From Treponema sp. (lineage in GTDB: Bacteria > Spirochaetota > Spirochaetia > Treponematales > Treponemataceae): 38,279 nucleotides of DNA. The notes beneath the pieces were generated by a model. It worked only from the letters and a program-made list of their open reading frames with translations. It did no database searches and had not been told where the DNA came from. Positions within the stretch are counted from its first letter, which is position 1. The number at the start of each line of letters is the position of its first letter. Below are positions 1 to 7,399 of this stretch, piece after piece. The position numbers were made by a program, and so were the translations under genes. The stretch lies in contig JAEDGQ010000007.1 in assembly GCA_016297415.1 (NCBI GenBank), forward strand, positions 1 through 38,279. Reading direction: 5' to 3'.

Positions 1-35
1 TCACTCCTTTGCGCCATTTTTCAATATAAAATCAG

Positions 36-53
36 TTATAATGCGTTTGCCCT
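36..53 (-). promoter_or_regulatory. Promoter-like 18-bp sequence shared with the other end of the window
   Basis: On the minus strand this reads AGGGCAAACGCATTATAA, and the same 18 bases occur on the plus strand at 38182-38199. It lies just past the stop of the neighbouring minus-strand gene and points out of the window. A -10-like TATAAC overlaps its end. Downstream, the shared word AAAATGGC supplies a possible ATG (minus strand, 17-15), so a short-leader gene may begin here and run off the edge. AAAGGAG at 6-12 could instead be the ribosome site of a gene starting beyond base 1. The identity is seen directly; promoter function is inferred. Confidence 0.35.
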
Positions 54-55
54 GG

Positions 56-1510
56 CTAAAATTCAGTTTTAAATTGGGCTGATAAAGTCGTTCTGGAATG
101 TGGTGTTTTTAAGGTTTGTTTTAAGCTGACTGTAAGACTGCTTCTTTCTCTCAGTCCGTTTTTAAGGGTCTGGGAGGCAGAAACACCGGCCTTTAAGTCT
201 AAAATTTTATTTGAAGAAAAAGAAAGGTTTTGTGTAAATGTCTGTTTGACCGTGTCATTTTTAGTTAAGGGCTGAACCTGTTTTGCAGAAAGGGAACAGC
301 TTATAATGCCGGAACTGAAATTTTTTTTGCCGGAAAGAGAAAATCCCGTATATTTTTCCGGCATAAACTGAATTCCCGGATTTCCATAAAGGTGATTTCC
401 TGCAGAAAAAACGTTCAGATTCACTGTGCTGTCTTTCTGTTCGTAAAGAACTGTAAGGTTGCAGCGAAGTGTGTTTACAGCCTGGGGATACAGGTTACCT
501 TCAAGTTTCCAGGTTTCAGACAGGGATAATCCTGCCGTAATTATGGCCCCGGAAGATGTTACAAAAACATACTGCGGATTTATCTGTGCCTGTTCTACTG
601 TTTTTACCACAGTTGAATCTGCTGAAATAAGAGGAACTGCTCTGGGAGAATCTTTTGAAGAAGGTATTGTAAAAAAATCGAAATCCAGAAGAAATGAACC
701 TGCCTTAAATCTTGATTTTATGGTGCAGGTGTACCACCACATGCTCCAGGGACTTTGATGAAAAGTTGATGCAAAAGCTACTTTTACCGGTCTGCTTTGA
801 AAAGATGCTTCTGCTCCCAATACCAGAGCTGTAAAAGAATCAAAAGAAACTGAATTTTTCTTAAGGTACTGGGTGTTTCCCTGTAGTTCAAAAACACCTG
901 CTGTTGTGTTTAAGTGAAGGAAGGCATTTCTGGAAAATTTGATTTTTGTTCCGGCCGAAAAAGCTGCAGAATTATCTTCTGAAATAAAGCCTGAAAAAGA
1001 GCTGCTGCCATATTTTGCCGGAATTGCAGTAGAACAGTAAAAGACAGCTGGTTTTTCTGCGGAAGAAAGGGAAACAGGAGAAAAGGAGATTCCCGGATTG
1101 AAGGAAAAAGTTTTTTTTACGGCAGAACTTTTTATTTGAGGTACAGGTTTTTTTAATAGAGAAATGGATTTTCCTGTTCCAAGATTCCCTGCTGCAAGCT
1201 GAATTTTTCCGTTAAGCAGACCGGCGTTAACAGAATATTGGGGGGACTGGAAAACTGGCTTTTTGTCAGTTTCTGAAAATTTAGAAAAACAGTCTGCCCT
1301 TAAAGTAAAATTTTTTGAATTGAATGGAACAAGGGAAAATCCTGCTGCACCTTTATAAAGAAAAGATGACTCATTGTCTTTTAGTGTTTCAGTCAGGGTT
1401 ATGGAGCTTTTTAAGATGGCAGAAGAAAAACTTTGGGAAGAAACCCTATTTACCGAAAAGAAACACAGAAGTAAAAGGGTGTATTTTGAATAAAAATGCA
1501 GATAAGTCAT
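56..1510 (-). CDS. Predicted exported outer-membrane beta-barrel-like protein, function unknown
   Basis: The gene encodes 484 residues that I do not recognise as a named family. Residues about 8-25 form a hydrophobic signal peptide ending near a Val-Ser-Ser-Gln site, with no lipobox cysteine. The mature part is rich in Ser, Lys and Phe and has many short alternating polar/hydrophobic strands, and it ends in a strand closing with Phe. That pattern is typical of outer-membrane beta-barrels. There are no internal membrane helices and no catalytic motif. The start is the ATG at 1510, directly before the signal peptide; the Shine-Dalgarno sequence is weak. It is separated from the upstream SPOR gene by a family A hairpin element that probably ends the SPOR transcript, so it is likely expressed separately. 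The export call is fairly safe; the barrel call is inference. Confidence 0.7.
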   Translation of the reverse strand: MTYLHFYSKYTLLLLCFFSVNRVSSQSFSSAILKSSITLTETLKDNESSFLYKGAAGFSLVPFNSKNFTLRADCFSKFSETDKKPVFQSPQYSVNAGLLNGKIQLAAGNLGTGKSISLLKKPVPQIKSSAVKKTFSFNPGISFSPVSLSSAEKPAVFYCSTAIPAKYGSSSFSGFISEDNSAAFSAGTKIKFSRNAFLHLNTTAGVFELQGNTQYLKKNSVSFDSFTALVLGAEASFQSRPVKVAFASTFHQSPWSMWWYTCTIKSRFKAGSFLLDFDFFTIPSSKDSPRAVPLISADSTVVKTVEQAQINPQYVFVTSSGAIITAGLSLSETWKLEGNLYPQAVNTLRCNLTVLYEQKDSTVNLNVFSAGNHLYGNPGIQFMPEKYTGFSLSGKKNFSSGIISCSLSAKQVQPLTKNDTVKQTFTQNLSFSSNKILDLKAGVSASQTLKNGLRERSSLTVSLKQTLKTPHSRTTLSAQFKTEF

Positions 1511-1546
1511 ACAATACTTATTTGCATTGAAAATGTAATTTTACAT

Positions 1547-1646
1547 AAAAAAAGGGGATGACCAATAAGTAATGACTGTAGCGGTCATTGAGCCTGTCGA
1601 AGGGCTCAACCACCGCAAGTTGAACTTTTGGGACAGCCCCTTTTTT
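1547..1646. repeat. Family A hairpin-bounded mosaic element, copy A1
   Basis: The core runs from GGGG at 1554 to CCCC at 1640 and is bordered by an A-run on the left and a T-run on the right. Inside are three small hairpins: AATGAC/GTCATT, GAGCC/GGCTC and TCAAC/GTTGA. The outer arms pair imperfectly because the left arm reads GATGACC and the right arm reads GGACAGC, giving two mismatches. The SPOR gene stop lies 3 nt from the T-run, so the element sits where that gene's minus-strand terminator would be. Related copies are at 7171, 20384 and 31361. Confidence 0.85.
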
Positions 1647-1648
1647 GT

Positions 1649-2587
1649 TTAGTTTTTTACAACGTAAGAGTTGACTTTTGCGAACTCATTAATAAGGCTG
1701 ATTCTTTTCTGCCAGTATTCTGCTTCGCTTTTTGTTGTGTATGGACCAACGCGAACACGGTAGAAAAGTTTTCCTTTAGCATCTTTGTATGTAAATACTT
1801 CGTTTGCAATCTTGTTTGCTTCAAGAATTGAACGGGCATCGTCAGCTGATTTTTTAACTTCGTAAGAGCCGGCCTGAATCCAGTATGTTTCTGGAACAGC
1901 TGGTTTTGGAGCTGGTTTAGCAGTTGTTTTTGAAGCTGCTTTTTTTGTAGTTTTTGTTACCTTTTTAGCAGGTGCTGCCGGTGCTTTTTCTGCTTCTTTA
2001 GCAGGAATCTGTTTCTTTACTGCAGGAGCTGATGGGGCTGGAGCATAATAGCTGTCTGGAGCAGGTGTATATTCTGTTTTTGCAACAGGAGCCTGAGCCT
2101 GCTGTGTCTGTATCATCTGTGCTGCTGTAAGGGGGTTCTGAGGTGTAACTGAAGCTGGGGCAGTTCCTGTTTTAAGTGCATTAAGGTCGATTGTAGTTGT
2201 TGTTCCAGAGCCGTAAACAAGGGCACTGTCTGTAATAACAGTTACATTTTCAACTTTTACAGGAGAAGCAGCAGATAATAATGGATCTGAAACTGGAGCT
2301 GTTGCTGCAGTTCCCGTTTCTGGCTGAGTCTGTGGAAGTGGTGCAACGCCTTCGTTTGCTGATGCAATTGGTGCAATTCCTGTGTCTTGTGTTGTTACAG
2401 GCATTACTGGTGTTTGTGCTGCTGCCTGTGTGGAAATTGTAGAACCAGAAATCCAGCCGTCAGCAGGATTATTAACTGATGCTGAACATCTCTGTGATGT
2501 AGAAGAAAGAATAAGTGCAGCTCCAATTACTACGAGAAGGAAAACTCCTGTTGCTGCCACAATCCATAATGTTTTTTTCTGTTCCAT
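1649..2587 (-). CDS. SPOR-domain membrane protein
   Basis: The protein has 312 residues. Residues 6-28 form one membrane helix after a short cytoplasmic tip (MEQKK), then comes a long Ala/Pro/Thr/Lys-rich low-complexity stretch to about residue 230. The last 80 residues are a SPOR domain (WIQAGSYEVKKSADDAR through YRVRVGPYTTKSEAE). SPOR domains bind peptidoglycan strands stripped of stem peptides, typically at division sites, and this bitopic layout matches FtsN/DedD-type division proteins. The ATG at 2587 follows AGAGAGG. A sigma28-type promoter at 2649-2675 precedes it, which hints at co-regulation with motility genes, perhaps to fit cell-wall or division events to the periplasmic flagella. 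The domain call is firm; the precise role is inferred. Confidence 0.88.
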   Translation of the reverse strand: MEQKKTLWIVAATGVFLLVVIGAALILSSTSQRCSASVNNPADGWISGSTISTQAAAQTPVMPVTTQDTGIAPIASANEGVAPLPQTQPETGTAATAPVSDPLLSAASPVKVENVTVITDSALVYGSGTTTTIDLNALKTGTAPASVTPQNPLTAAQMIQTQQAQAPVAKTEYTPAPDSYYAPAPSAPAVKKQIPAKEAEKAPAAPAKKVTKTTKKAASKTTAKPAPKPAVPETYWIQAGSYEVKKSADDARSILEANKIANEVFTYKDAKGKLFYRVRVGPYTTKSEAEYWQKRISLINEFAKVNSYVVKN

Positions 2588-2606
2588 ACTAAAAAACCTC
2601 TCTAGA

Positions 2607-2632
2607 AATCTGCGGAATTGGGAATGCAGATT
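2607..2632 (-). promoter_or_regulatory. Hairpin in the leader of the SPOR gene
   Basis: AATCTGC and GCAGATT form a perfect 7-bp stem around a 12-nt loop, about 20 nt upstream of the SPOR start codon and downstream of the predicted transcription start. No T-run follows, so it is not a terminator. It could stabilise the leader or affect translation. This is seen directly; function is unknown. Confidence 0.4.
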
Positions 2633-2648
2633 CTATACCCATACTTTT

Positions 2649-2675
2649 TTATCGGATTTTGAGAAAAAATGTTTA
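2649..2675 (-). promoter_or_regulatory. Sigma28 (FliA)-type promoter for the SPOR gene
   Basis: The minus strand reads TAAA, exactly 15 nt, then TCCGATAA. The enterobacterial flagellar sigma28 consensus is TAAA-N15-GCCGATAA, so 11 of 12 positions match with the ideal spacing. Transcription would start near 2642, giving a leader of about 55 nt before the ATG at 2587. The match is read from sequence; use by FliA is inferred. Confidence 0.65.
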
Positions 2676-2707
2676 GGAAATTATTGATGAAAAAGAAAAA
2701 GCAAAAA

Positions 2708-3253
2708 TCAGTTTTTGATTATAAATACAGGCTTTCCTGTAGCTTTATAATTATCAAGAAGTGAAGACTGGGCTTTGAATCTTTTTAGTATCTGGAGTAA
2801 TGGCATTTTGTCCCGTTTGATGGCCCTGTAAAGTCTTTTGAAAAATCCTGCCTGTACAAAATAAACTGCATTACACAGGTTCATAAGCTGGGGTGTTTTG
2901 TATAAAACTGTAGCATTGAGGATTACTGTTTTTGAAGAGTTTTCTTCTATAAAAGAGAGGGTCAGTTCAATTACTTTAGGGTAGACAATGGCTTCCTGTT
3001 TTTTTAGAAGTTCTGAGTCTGAAAAAACAAGTGCTCCCAGTGCCCTTCTGTTCAGGTTGCCGTTGCTGTCTGTAAGGGTAATTCCTTTCCGGCTGGCTTC
3101 TGCTTCAAAGGTTTTGAGAATCTCCGGGGTGCAAAGTTCTATTGCTTTGTGAACTGTTTTATCCAGGTCAATGGAAACTGCTTCCTCATTTTCAAGACGG
3201 GAAGCAATATAGTTTTTACCAGAGGCCATAGGTCCTGTAAGACAGATTATCAT
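2708..3253 (-). CDS. coaE: Dephospho-CoA kinase
   Basis: CoaE phosphorylates the 3'-hydroxyl of dephospho-CoA with ATP, the last step of coenzyme A synthesis. The 181 residues begin with the P-loop GPMASGKN (7-14), followed by the characteristic SIDLDKTVHKA segment (about residues 27-37), a lid-like basic region (RLYRAIKRDK) and a C-terminal helix. Length is slightly under the usual 195-205. The P-loop ends in Asn where Ser or Thr is normal. The ATG at 3253 overlaps the polA stop by one base (TGATG), so the two genes are probably translationally coupled. Family identity is well supported; activity with Asn14 cannot be judged from sequence. Confidence 0.87.
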   Translation of the reverse strand: MIICLTGPMASGKNYIASRLENEEAVSIDLDKTVHKAIELCTPEILKTFEAEASRKGITLTDSNGNLNRRALGALVFSDSELLKKQEAIVYPKVIELTLSFIEENSSKTVILNATVLYKTPQLMNLCNAVYFVQAGFFKRLYRAIKRDKMPLLQILKRFKAQSSLLDNYKATGKPVFIIKN

Positions 3254-6099
3254 CAGTGGAATTCTCCCCAGGCTCTTCCTTTTTCAACACTAACCCGCAA
3301 TGGTACATTAAGGGAAACTGCGTGTTCCATTTTTTCTGTAATCAGGGCGATTGTGTCAGAAACTGATTTTTCATCATCCGGACATTCGAGAATAAGTTCA
3401 TCGTGAACCTGAAGAAGAAGTTTTGCACCTGTAGGATTTTTTTCCAGTGCCTCTGCTACATCAATCATTGCTTTTTTTACAATGTCTGCAGCACTTCCCT
3501 GAATAGGACTGTTTTTTGCTACCCGGATTGCACCTTCTTTTTCCATTTTATTTGATGAATTTATTGATTTGATCCAGCGGCGGCGACCTTTTATTGTTTC
3601 AATGTATCCGGTTTCTTCTGCCTGTGAAACATTCTTATCAAAAAAGTCTCTGACTCCGGAATAAACCATAAAGTAGCTGGCAATAAATTCCTGAGCCTGT
3701 GTTCTGCTGATTTTAAGGTCTTTTGCCAGAGAGAAAGCACCCATTCCGTACATAAGTCCAAAGTTAAGGGTTTTTGCTGAACGGCGCATTTCTGGAGTAA
3801 CTGAATCCATTGGAATTCCGTAAATAAGACTGGCTGTTGATTTATGCACATCTGTTCCTTCGTTAAATGCCTGACAGAGATTTTTGTCTCCGCTTAAGTG
3901 TGCAAGAACCACAAGTTCAATCTGAGCATAATCGGCTGAAATAAGAACTTTTCCTTCTGGAGCTGTAAAAGCACCTCTGATTCTGCGTCCTTCTTCTGAA
4001 CGCACAGGAATATTCTGAAGATTAGGATCTTTTGAAGAAAGGCGTCCTGTTGCTGTTCCTGTCTGCATAAAAGTTGTATGAACTCTGTTTTCTGAGTCAG
4101 CAAGTTCCGGCAGAGTTTCTACATAAGTTGAAAGGAGTTTTGCCTTTGCCCTGTAATCGAGAATCATGCCTGGAACCGGGTCTTCAAAACGAAGACGCTC
4201 AAGTTCGTCTGTATCTGTAGAGAATCCTGTTTTTGTTTTTTTGCCAGGTTTTAAGTGGCGTTCTTCAAAAAGAACTGTGGCCAGCTGTTTTGGAGAAGCA
4301 ATATTAAATTCGTGCCCCACTTCTTTGTAAATATCCTGTTCTGCAGTTGTAATCTGGTTTTTGAGTTCTACTGCATAGTCCTTCAGTTTTTCCGGAGAAA
4401 TGTGAATTCCATTTAATTCCATTCTGGCAAGAACAGGAAGAACTTTCATTTCCATATTTCTGTAGAGGTCTATAAGGCCTGTATCCTTGAGTACAGGTTC
4501 AAAATACTGCCACAGCTGTAATGTAAAGTCTGAATCTTCTGCACCGTACTTTGCGGCATCCTCAATTTTTACATCTGCAAAGGTCTGGTTTTTTCCCACA
4601 AGTTCGTCGTATTCAATGCCTTTAAGGCCCAGTTTCTGTTCTGCCAGGGTTTCCAGAGCGTAAGGATTTTTGCCTGATTTGTCCGGTTCTATGAGCCATG
4701 AAGCAATCATTGTGTCTGCAAGTCTTTCTGAACTGATGTTTAAGGCATCAAGACCATTTGAATAAAGTACCTGAAGATCGAACTTTGCATTGTGCATTAT
4801 TATTGTAGATTTTGAATCAAAAAGACGGCGAAGCTGATCAAGAGCATCTTTTTTGCTTATAAGCGGCGGAGCAAAAAGAGGATCTTCGTTAATAATGAGG
4901 GGAACATAAATGCCGGCTCCTTTTTCGTATGAAAGGCTGAAACCTACAAGATTTGCTTCTCTTGTGTTAAGGCTGTCTGTTTCCGTATCAAAAGCAACTG
5001 CACCGGCTTTGATTGCCTTGTCTGTGAAATCTTTTAATTTTGAAAGCTCTGTACAGGCACTGTATGCTCCTGTATTCTGTTTTACTTCCAGAACCACCTG
5101 GTCCAAAGGCGTTGCGGGAATGTGTCCCGCAGAAGGGGTGGCGGAAGACGACTTGTTGGCTGGAGCCAGGGGAAGGCTTTCCCCTTCTTTTGCTGAAGGA
5201 AGCTTTGTAATGCCTCCCAATTCCCGGTAAGTTTTGCTTAAAGCAGGAAGCTCTCTTTTTACCATTTCCAGGGCAAAGTCTGCGTATTTTAAGTTTTCGA
5301 TTGAAAATTCTGAGAAGGCTTCAGGAAGGGAAGGAACTTCTGTGCAGAGAGTAATGAGTTTTTTTGAAAGGAATGCGTTTTCTTTGTCTTTACGGATTTT
5401 TTCACCTATGGAACCTTTGATGGAATCTGCATTTTCGTAAATCTGTTCCAGGCTTCCGTATTCATTTATGAGTTTAACTGCTGTTTTTGGACCGCATCCC
5501 TGTACACCAGGAACATTGTCTGCTGAATCTCCCATAAGACTGAGTAAGTCCAGAATCTTTACAGGGGGAACTCCCCATTCTGCTTCAATGGCCGCTGGAT
5601 CTGCTTCTGCCCATATTTTAACCTTGTCTGGTTTGAGCATGTGAATATTGTCTGATGCCAGCTGCTGAAGGTCTTTGTCTGCACTTAAAATTACACAGTG
5701 ACGGCCTTCTTTTTCTGCTTTTTTTGCGATTGTGGCAATAACATCATCAGCTTCGTAGCCGTCTGCCCGTAAAACCGGAATGCCAAGTACGTTAAGGCAG
5801 TCTTCAATCATTGGAAACTGAGCTTTTAAATCCTCCGGTGTTTTGGCTCTGTTTTCTTTGTATTCTTTGTACTGCTGGTGACGGAAAGTCGGGGTTCGGC
5901 TGTCCATGGCTGCTACAAAGTATTTTGGTTTGTAGTTTTTGATTAAGAGGCTGAGGTTTCGGAAAAAGCCGAAAAGAGCTGAAATGTTCTGTCCTTTGCT
6001 GTCTGTTAAAGGTCTTGTAAAAAATGCGTAGTATTCACGGAAAATAAGTCCGTAGCTGTCAAGAATAAAAATTGTTTCGTCGTTAATAAAATTACTCAT
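3253..6099 (-). CDS. polA: DNA polymerase I
   Basis: This 948-residue enzyme fills gaps and removes RNA primers during replication and repair. The N-terminal 290 residues form the 5'-3' nuclease domain. The 3'-5' exonuclease looks intact: DTET with Asp371 and Glu373, then HNAKFD and a Tyr/Asp motif (AEDSDFT). The polymerase domain has motif A DYAQIEL with Asp723, motif B KTLNFGLMYG on the O-helix with the Phe that disfavours dideoxynucleotides, and motif C QVHDELI with Asp900. Val730 replaces the Arg normally closing motif A (DYSQIELR). coaE follows with a 1-nt overlap. The ATG at 6099 has no Shine-Dalgarno sequence and lies 6 nt downstream of a perfect TATAAT, suggesting a leaderless mRNA. 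Confidence 0.97.
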   Translation of the reverse strand: MSNFINDETIFILDSYGLIFREYYAFFTRPLTDSKGQNISALFGFFRNLSLLIKNYKPKYFVAAMDSRTPTFRHQQYKEYKENRAKTPEDLKAQFPMIEDCLNVLGIPVLRADGYEADDVIATIAKKAEKEGRHCVILSADKDLQQLASDNIHMLKPDKVKIWAEADPAAIEAEWGVPPVKILDLLSLMGDSADNVPGVQGCGPKTAVKLINEYGSLEQIYENADSIKGSIGEKIRKDKENAFLSKKLITLCTEVPSLPEAFSEFSIENLKYADFALEMVKRELPALSKTYRELGGITKLPSAKEGESLPLAPANKSSSATPSAGHIPATPLDQVVLEVKQNTGAYSACTELSKLKDFTDKAIKAGAVAFDTETDSLNTREANLVGFSLSYEKGAGIYVPLIINEDPLFAPPLISKKDALDQLRRLFDSKSTIIMHNAKFDLQVLYSNGLDALNISSERLADTMIASWLIEPDKSGKNPYALETLAEQKLGLKGIEYDELVGKNQTFADVKIEDAAKYGAEDSDFTLQLWQYFEPVLKDTGLIDLYRNMEMKVLPVLARMELNGIHISPEKLKDYAVELKNQITTAEQDIYKEVGHEFNIASPKQLATVLFEERHLKPGKKTKTGFSTDTDELERLRFEDPVPGMILDYRAKAKLLSTYVETLPELADSENRVHTTFMQTGTATGRLSSKDPNLQNIPVRSEEGRRIRGAFTAPEGKVLISADYAQIELVVLAHLSGDKNLCQAFNEGTDVHKSTASLIYGIPMDSVTPEMRRSAKTLNFGLMYGMGAFSLAKDLKISRTQAQEFIASYFMVYSGVRDFFDKNVSQAEETGYIETIKGRRRWIKSINSSNKMEKEGAIRVAKNSPIQGSAADIVKKAMIDVAEALEKNPTGAKLLLQVHDELILECPDDEKSVSDTIALITEKMEHAVSLNVPLRVSVEKGRAWGEFH

Positions 6100-6105
6100 A
6101 AATTA

Positions 6106-6111
6106 ATTATA
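6106..6111 (-). promoter_or_regulatory. -10 box of a probable leaderless polA promoter
   Basis: A perfect TATAAT is followed by TAATTT and then the polA ATG, so transcription would start on or next to the start codon. The same 12-mer TATAATTAATTT occurs 10 nt from the ATG of the metallo-beta-lactamase-fold gene (minus strand, 34722-34733). No good -35 box is visible. The heptamer TACGCTA overlaps the -10 here and recurs around the prs promoter. Confidence 0.45.
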
Positions 6112-6155
6112 GCGTATTAAAAATATGTTTGCAGAAAATATGGCAAAAAAAATCC

Positions 6156-6182
6156 TAAACTGAAATTTTTTAATGCCGAAAA
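6156..6182 (+). promoter_or_regulatory. Sigma28 (FliA)-type promoter for fliS-flgN
   Basis: TAAA at 6156-6159, a 15-nt spacer, then GCCGAAAA at 6175-6182 match the flagellar sigma28 consensus TAAA-N15-GCCGATAA at 11 of 12 positions. Start of transcription would be near 6190, about 40 nt before the fliS ATG. A flagellar gene directly downstream makes the call stronger. Confidence 0.65.
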
Positions 6183-6230
6183 TGAAATGAAGACTATCTC
6201 AATTTTCAATAAACATGGAGAAAACGAAAT

Positions 6231-6674
6231 ATGGGATTTATGAATAATGCTTATGCAGCTTACCAGAATACTGGTATTAAGACTGCCAGCCAGGGAAAAC
6301 TGATTGTGCTTTTGTATGAAGGTGCCGTTAAAAACCTGACTGCAGCTGGAAACTGTTTTGGTGCAGATGGGAAAATCGAAGCCAAAGATATTGAAAAATT
6401 CGGCAGCTATATTATGAAGGCGCAGGATATCATAAGCGAACTTCAGGTGAGCCTGGATATGGAAAAGGGTGGTCAGATTGCTACAAATCTGATGTCTCTT
6501 TATGTGTACTTTAATCAGGAATTGATGAGTGCAAGTATTAACAAGGATAAGAAAAAACTGGATTTTGTCCTTAATATGATGACTCAGCTTTCCGGGGCAT
6601 GGTCAATTGCAGCCAGCAGTGAAGCTAATACTGCTCCAAAAACTGGTTTATCGGGACTTAATATTCAGGGGTAA
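6231..6674 (+). CDS. fliS: Flagellar export chaperone FliS
   Basis: FliS binds the C-terminus of flagellin in the cytoplasm, prevents early polymerisation and delivers it to the flagellar export gate. The 147-residue protein has the family's N-terminal YAAYQNT...A..GKLIVLLYEGAVKNL signature and the helical-bundle segments around the YIMKAQDIISELQVSLD and LMSLYVYFNQELMSA regions. GGAG at 6217-6220 supports the ATG at 6231 over the in-frame ATG nine bases later. A FlgN-like gene follows after 3 nt and a sigma28-type promoter precedes it. In spirochaetes its client would be the FlaB core proteins of the periplasmic flagellum. Confidence 0.93.
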   Translation: MGFMNNAYAAYQNTGIKTASQGKLIVLLYEGAVKNLTAAGNCFGADGKIEAKDIEKFGSYIMKAQDIISELQVSLDMEKGGQIATNLMSLYVYFNQELMSASINKDKKKLDFVLNMMTQLSGAWSIAASSEANTAPKTGLSGLNIQG

Positions 6675-6677
6675 AAA

Positions 6678-7166
6678 ATGGAATTAACACAGGCAGAAAT
6701 TAACGAAAGAATTGCAATCCTTAAGCGCTTCAGAAGCCTTCTGGAACAGCAGAGAAATAAATTCAGAGAATACCTCAAGGTGCTGGAAAGTCAGCAGGGT
6801 AAAATTGAACTTGATGACGGAGATGCACTTATGGCTCACGCTGAACTTGAACAGCAGATTGTTGCTAATATTTCAAGTCTGCAGAAAGTTATTGAACCAA
6901 TGCAGAGTATGTATAATGCTGCAGCCAAAACTGAAGGCGTTTCTGCTGATGATAAAGTAAGCGTACAGAAAATGCAGGCAGATCTTGCTGACCTGCAGAA
7001 AAAAGTTCTTAAACAGAATGAACACAACAGAGATCTGCTTAAGCTCCATATGGAACAGATTAAATCTCAGCTTGAAAAGCTGCGGGTTTCTAATCCGTAC
7101 CGTGGACGACAGTCTGTTTACGCTGAAGTTCATCCTGTTGCAACTACAATTTCAATTAATGCCTGA
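6678..7166 (+). CDS. FlgN-like flagellar protein (probable hook-filament junction chaperone)
   Basis: The 162-residue protein is almost entirely helical and coiled-coil-like with many Gln, Glu, Leu and Lys. It ends in a less structured tail holding NPYRGRQSVYAEVH. FlgN-type chaperones bind FlgK and FlgL, the hook-filament junction proteins, and carry them to the export apparatus; they have this size and an all-helical build. It begins 3 nt after fliS, and the AGGGG just before the fliS stop serves as its ribosome site, so the two are co-translated. Primary-sequence similarity in this family is low, so the name rests on architecture plus position. A family A terminator-like repeat begins 5 nt after the stop. 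Confidence 0.7.
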   Translation: MELTQAEINERIAILKRFRSLLEQQRNKFREYLKVLESQQGKIELDDGDALMAHAELEQQIVANISSLQKVIEPMQSMYNAAAKTEGVSADDKVSVQKMQADLADLQKKVLKQNEHNRDLLKLHMEQIKSQLEKLRVSNPYRGRQSVYAEVHPVATTISINA

Positions 7167-7170
7167 TTTG

Positions 7171-7318
7171 AAGGGGATGACCAGTAAGTTTGCATTACGG
7201 TGGTTGAGTTTATCGAAACCACCATATTTAGTGCAATGGTCATTTCGACAGGTGGTTCCTGAGCCTGTCGAAGAGCTCAACCACCGCAAGTTGAACTTTT
7301 GGGTCATCCCCTTTTTTT
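7171..7318. repeat. Family A hairpin-bounded mosaic element, copy A2
   Basis: This is the longest copy: GGGG at 7173 to CCCC at 7311, then seven Ts. The outer stem GGGGATGACC/GGTCATCCCC is perfect. Inside are GGTGGTT/AACCACC enclosed by TTGCA/TGCAA, a perfect 9-bp TTCGACAGG/CCTGTCGAA hairpin, and the TCAAC/GTTGA hairpin common to all copies. It begins within 6 nt of the flgN stop and almost certainly terminates the fliS-flgN transcript. Confidence 0.88.
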
Positions 7319-7341
7319 ATGCTCATTTTCTAAAATTTAGT

Positions 7342-7370
7342 TTGTATAACCTCTGGAATTTGTTTATATT
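7342..7370 (+). promoter_or_regulatory. Candidate promoter for the ftsH operon
   Basis: TTGTAT at 7342-7347, a 17-nt spacer, then TATATT at 7365-7370 resemble a sigma70-type promoter lying between the A2 terminator and ftsH. Transcription would begin near 7377. The -35 is weak, so the call is tentative. Confidence 0.4.
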
Positions 7371-7399
7371 TATAGAATATATCTGAAAATGGGGAAAGA

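Noticed and set aside
459..758. 99-codon plus-strand frame
   Set aside because: It is antisense to the predicted outer-membrane protein and has no ribosome site or protein signature.
1554..1640. Cloverleaf-like fold of family A copy A1 as a tRNA-like RNA
   Set aside because: It has three hairpins on an outer stem, but no anticodon or T-loop signature, and other copies have different numbers of hairpins.
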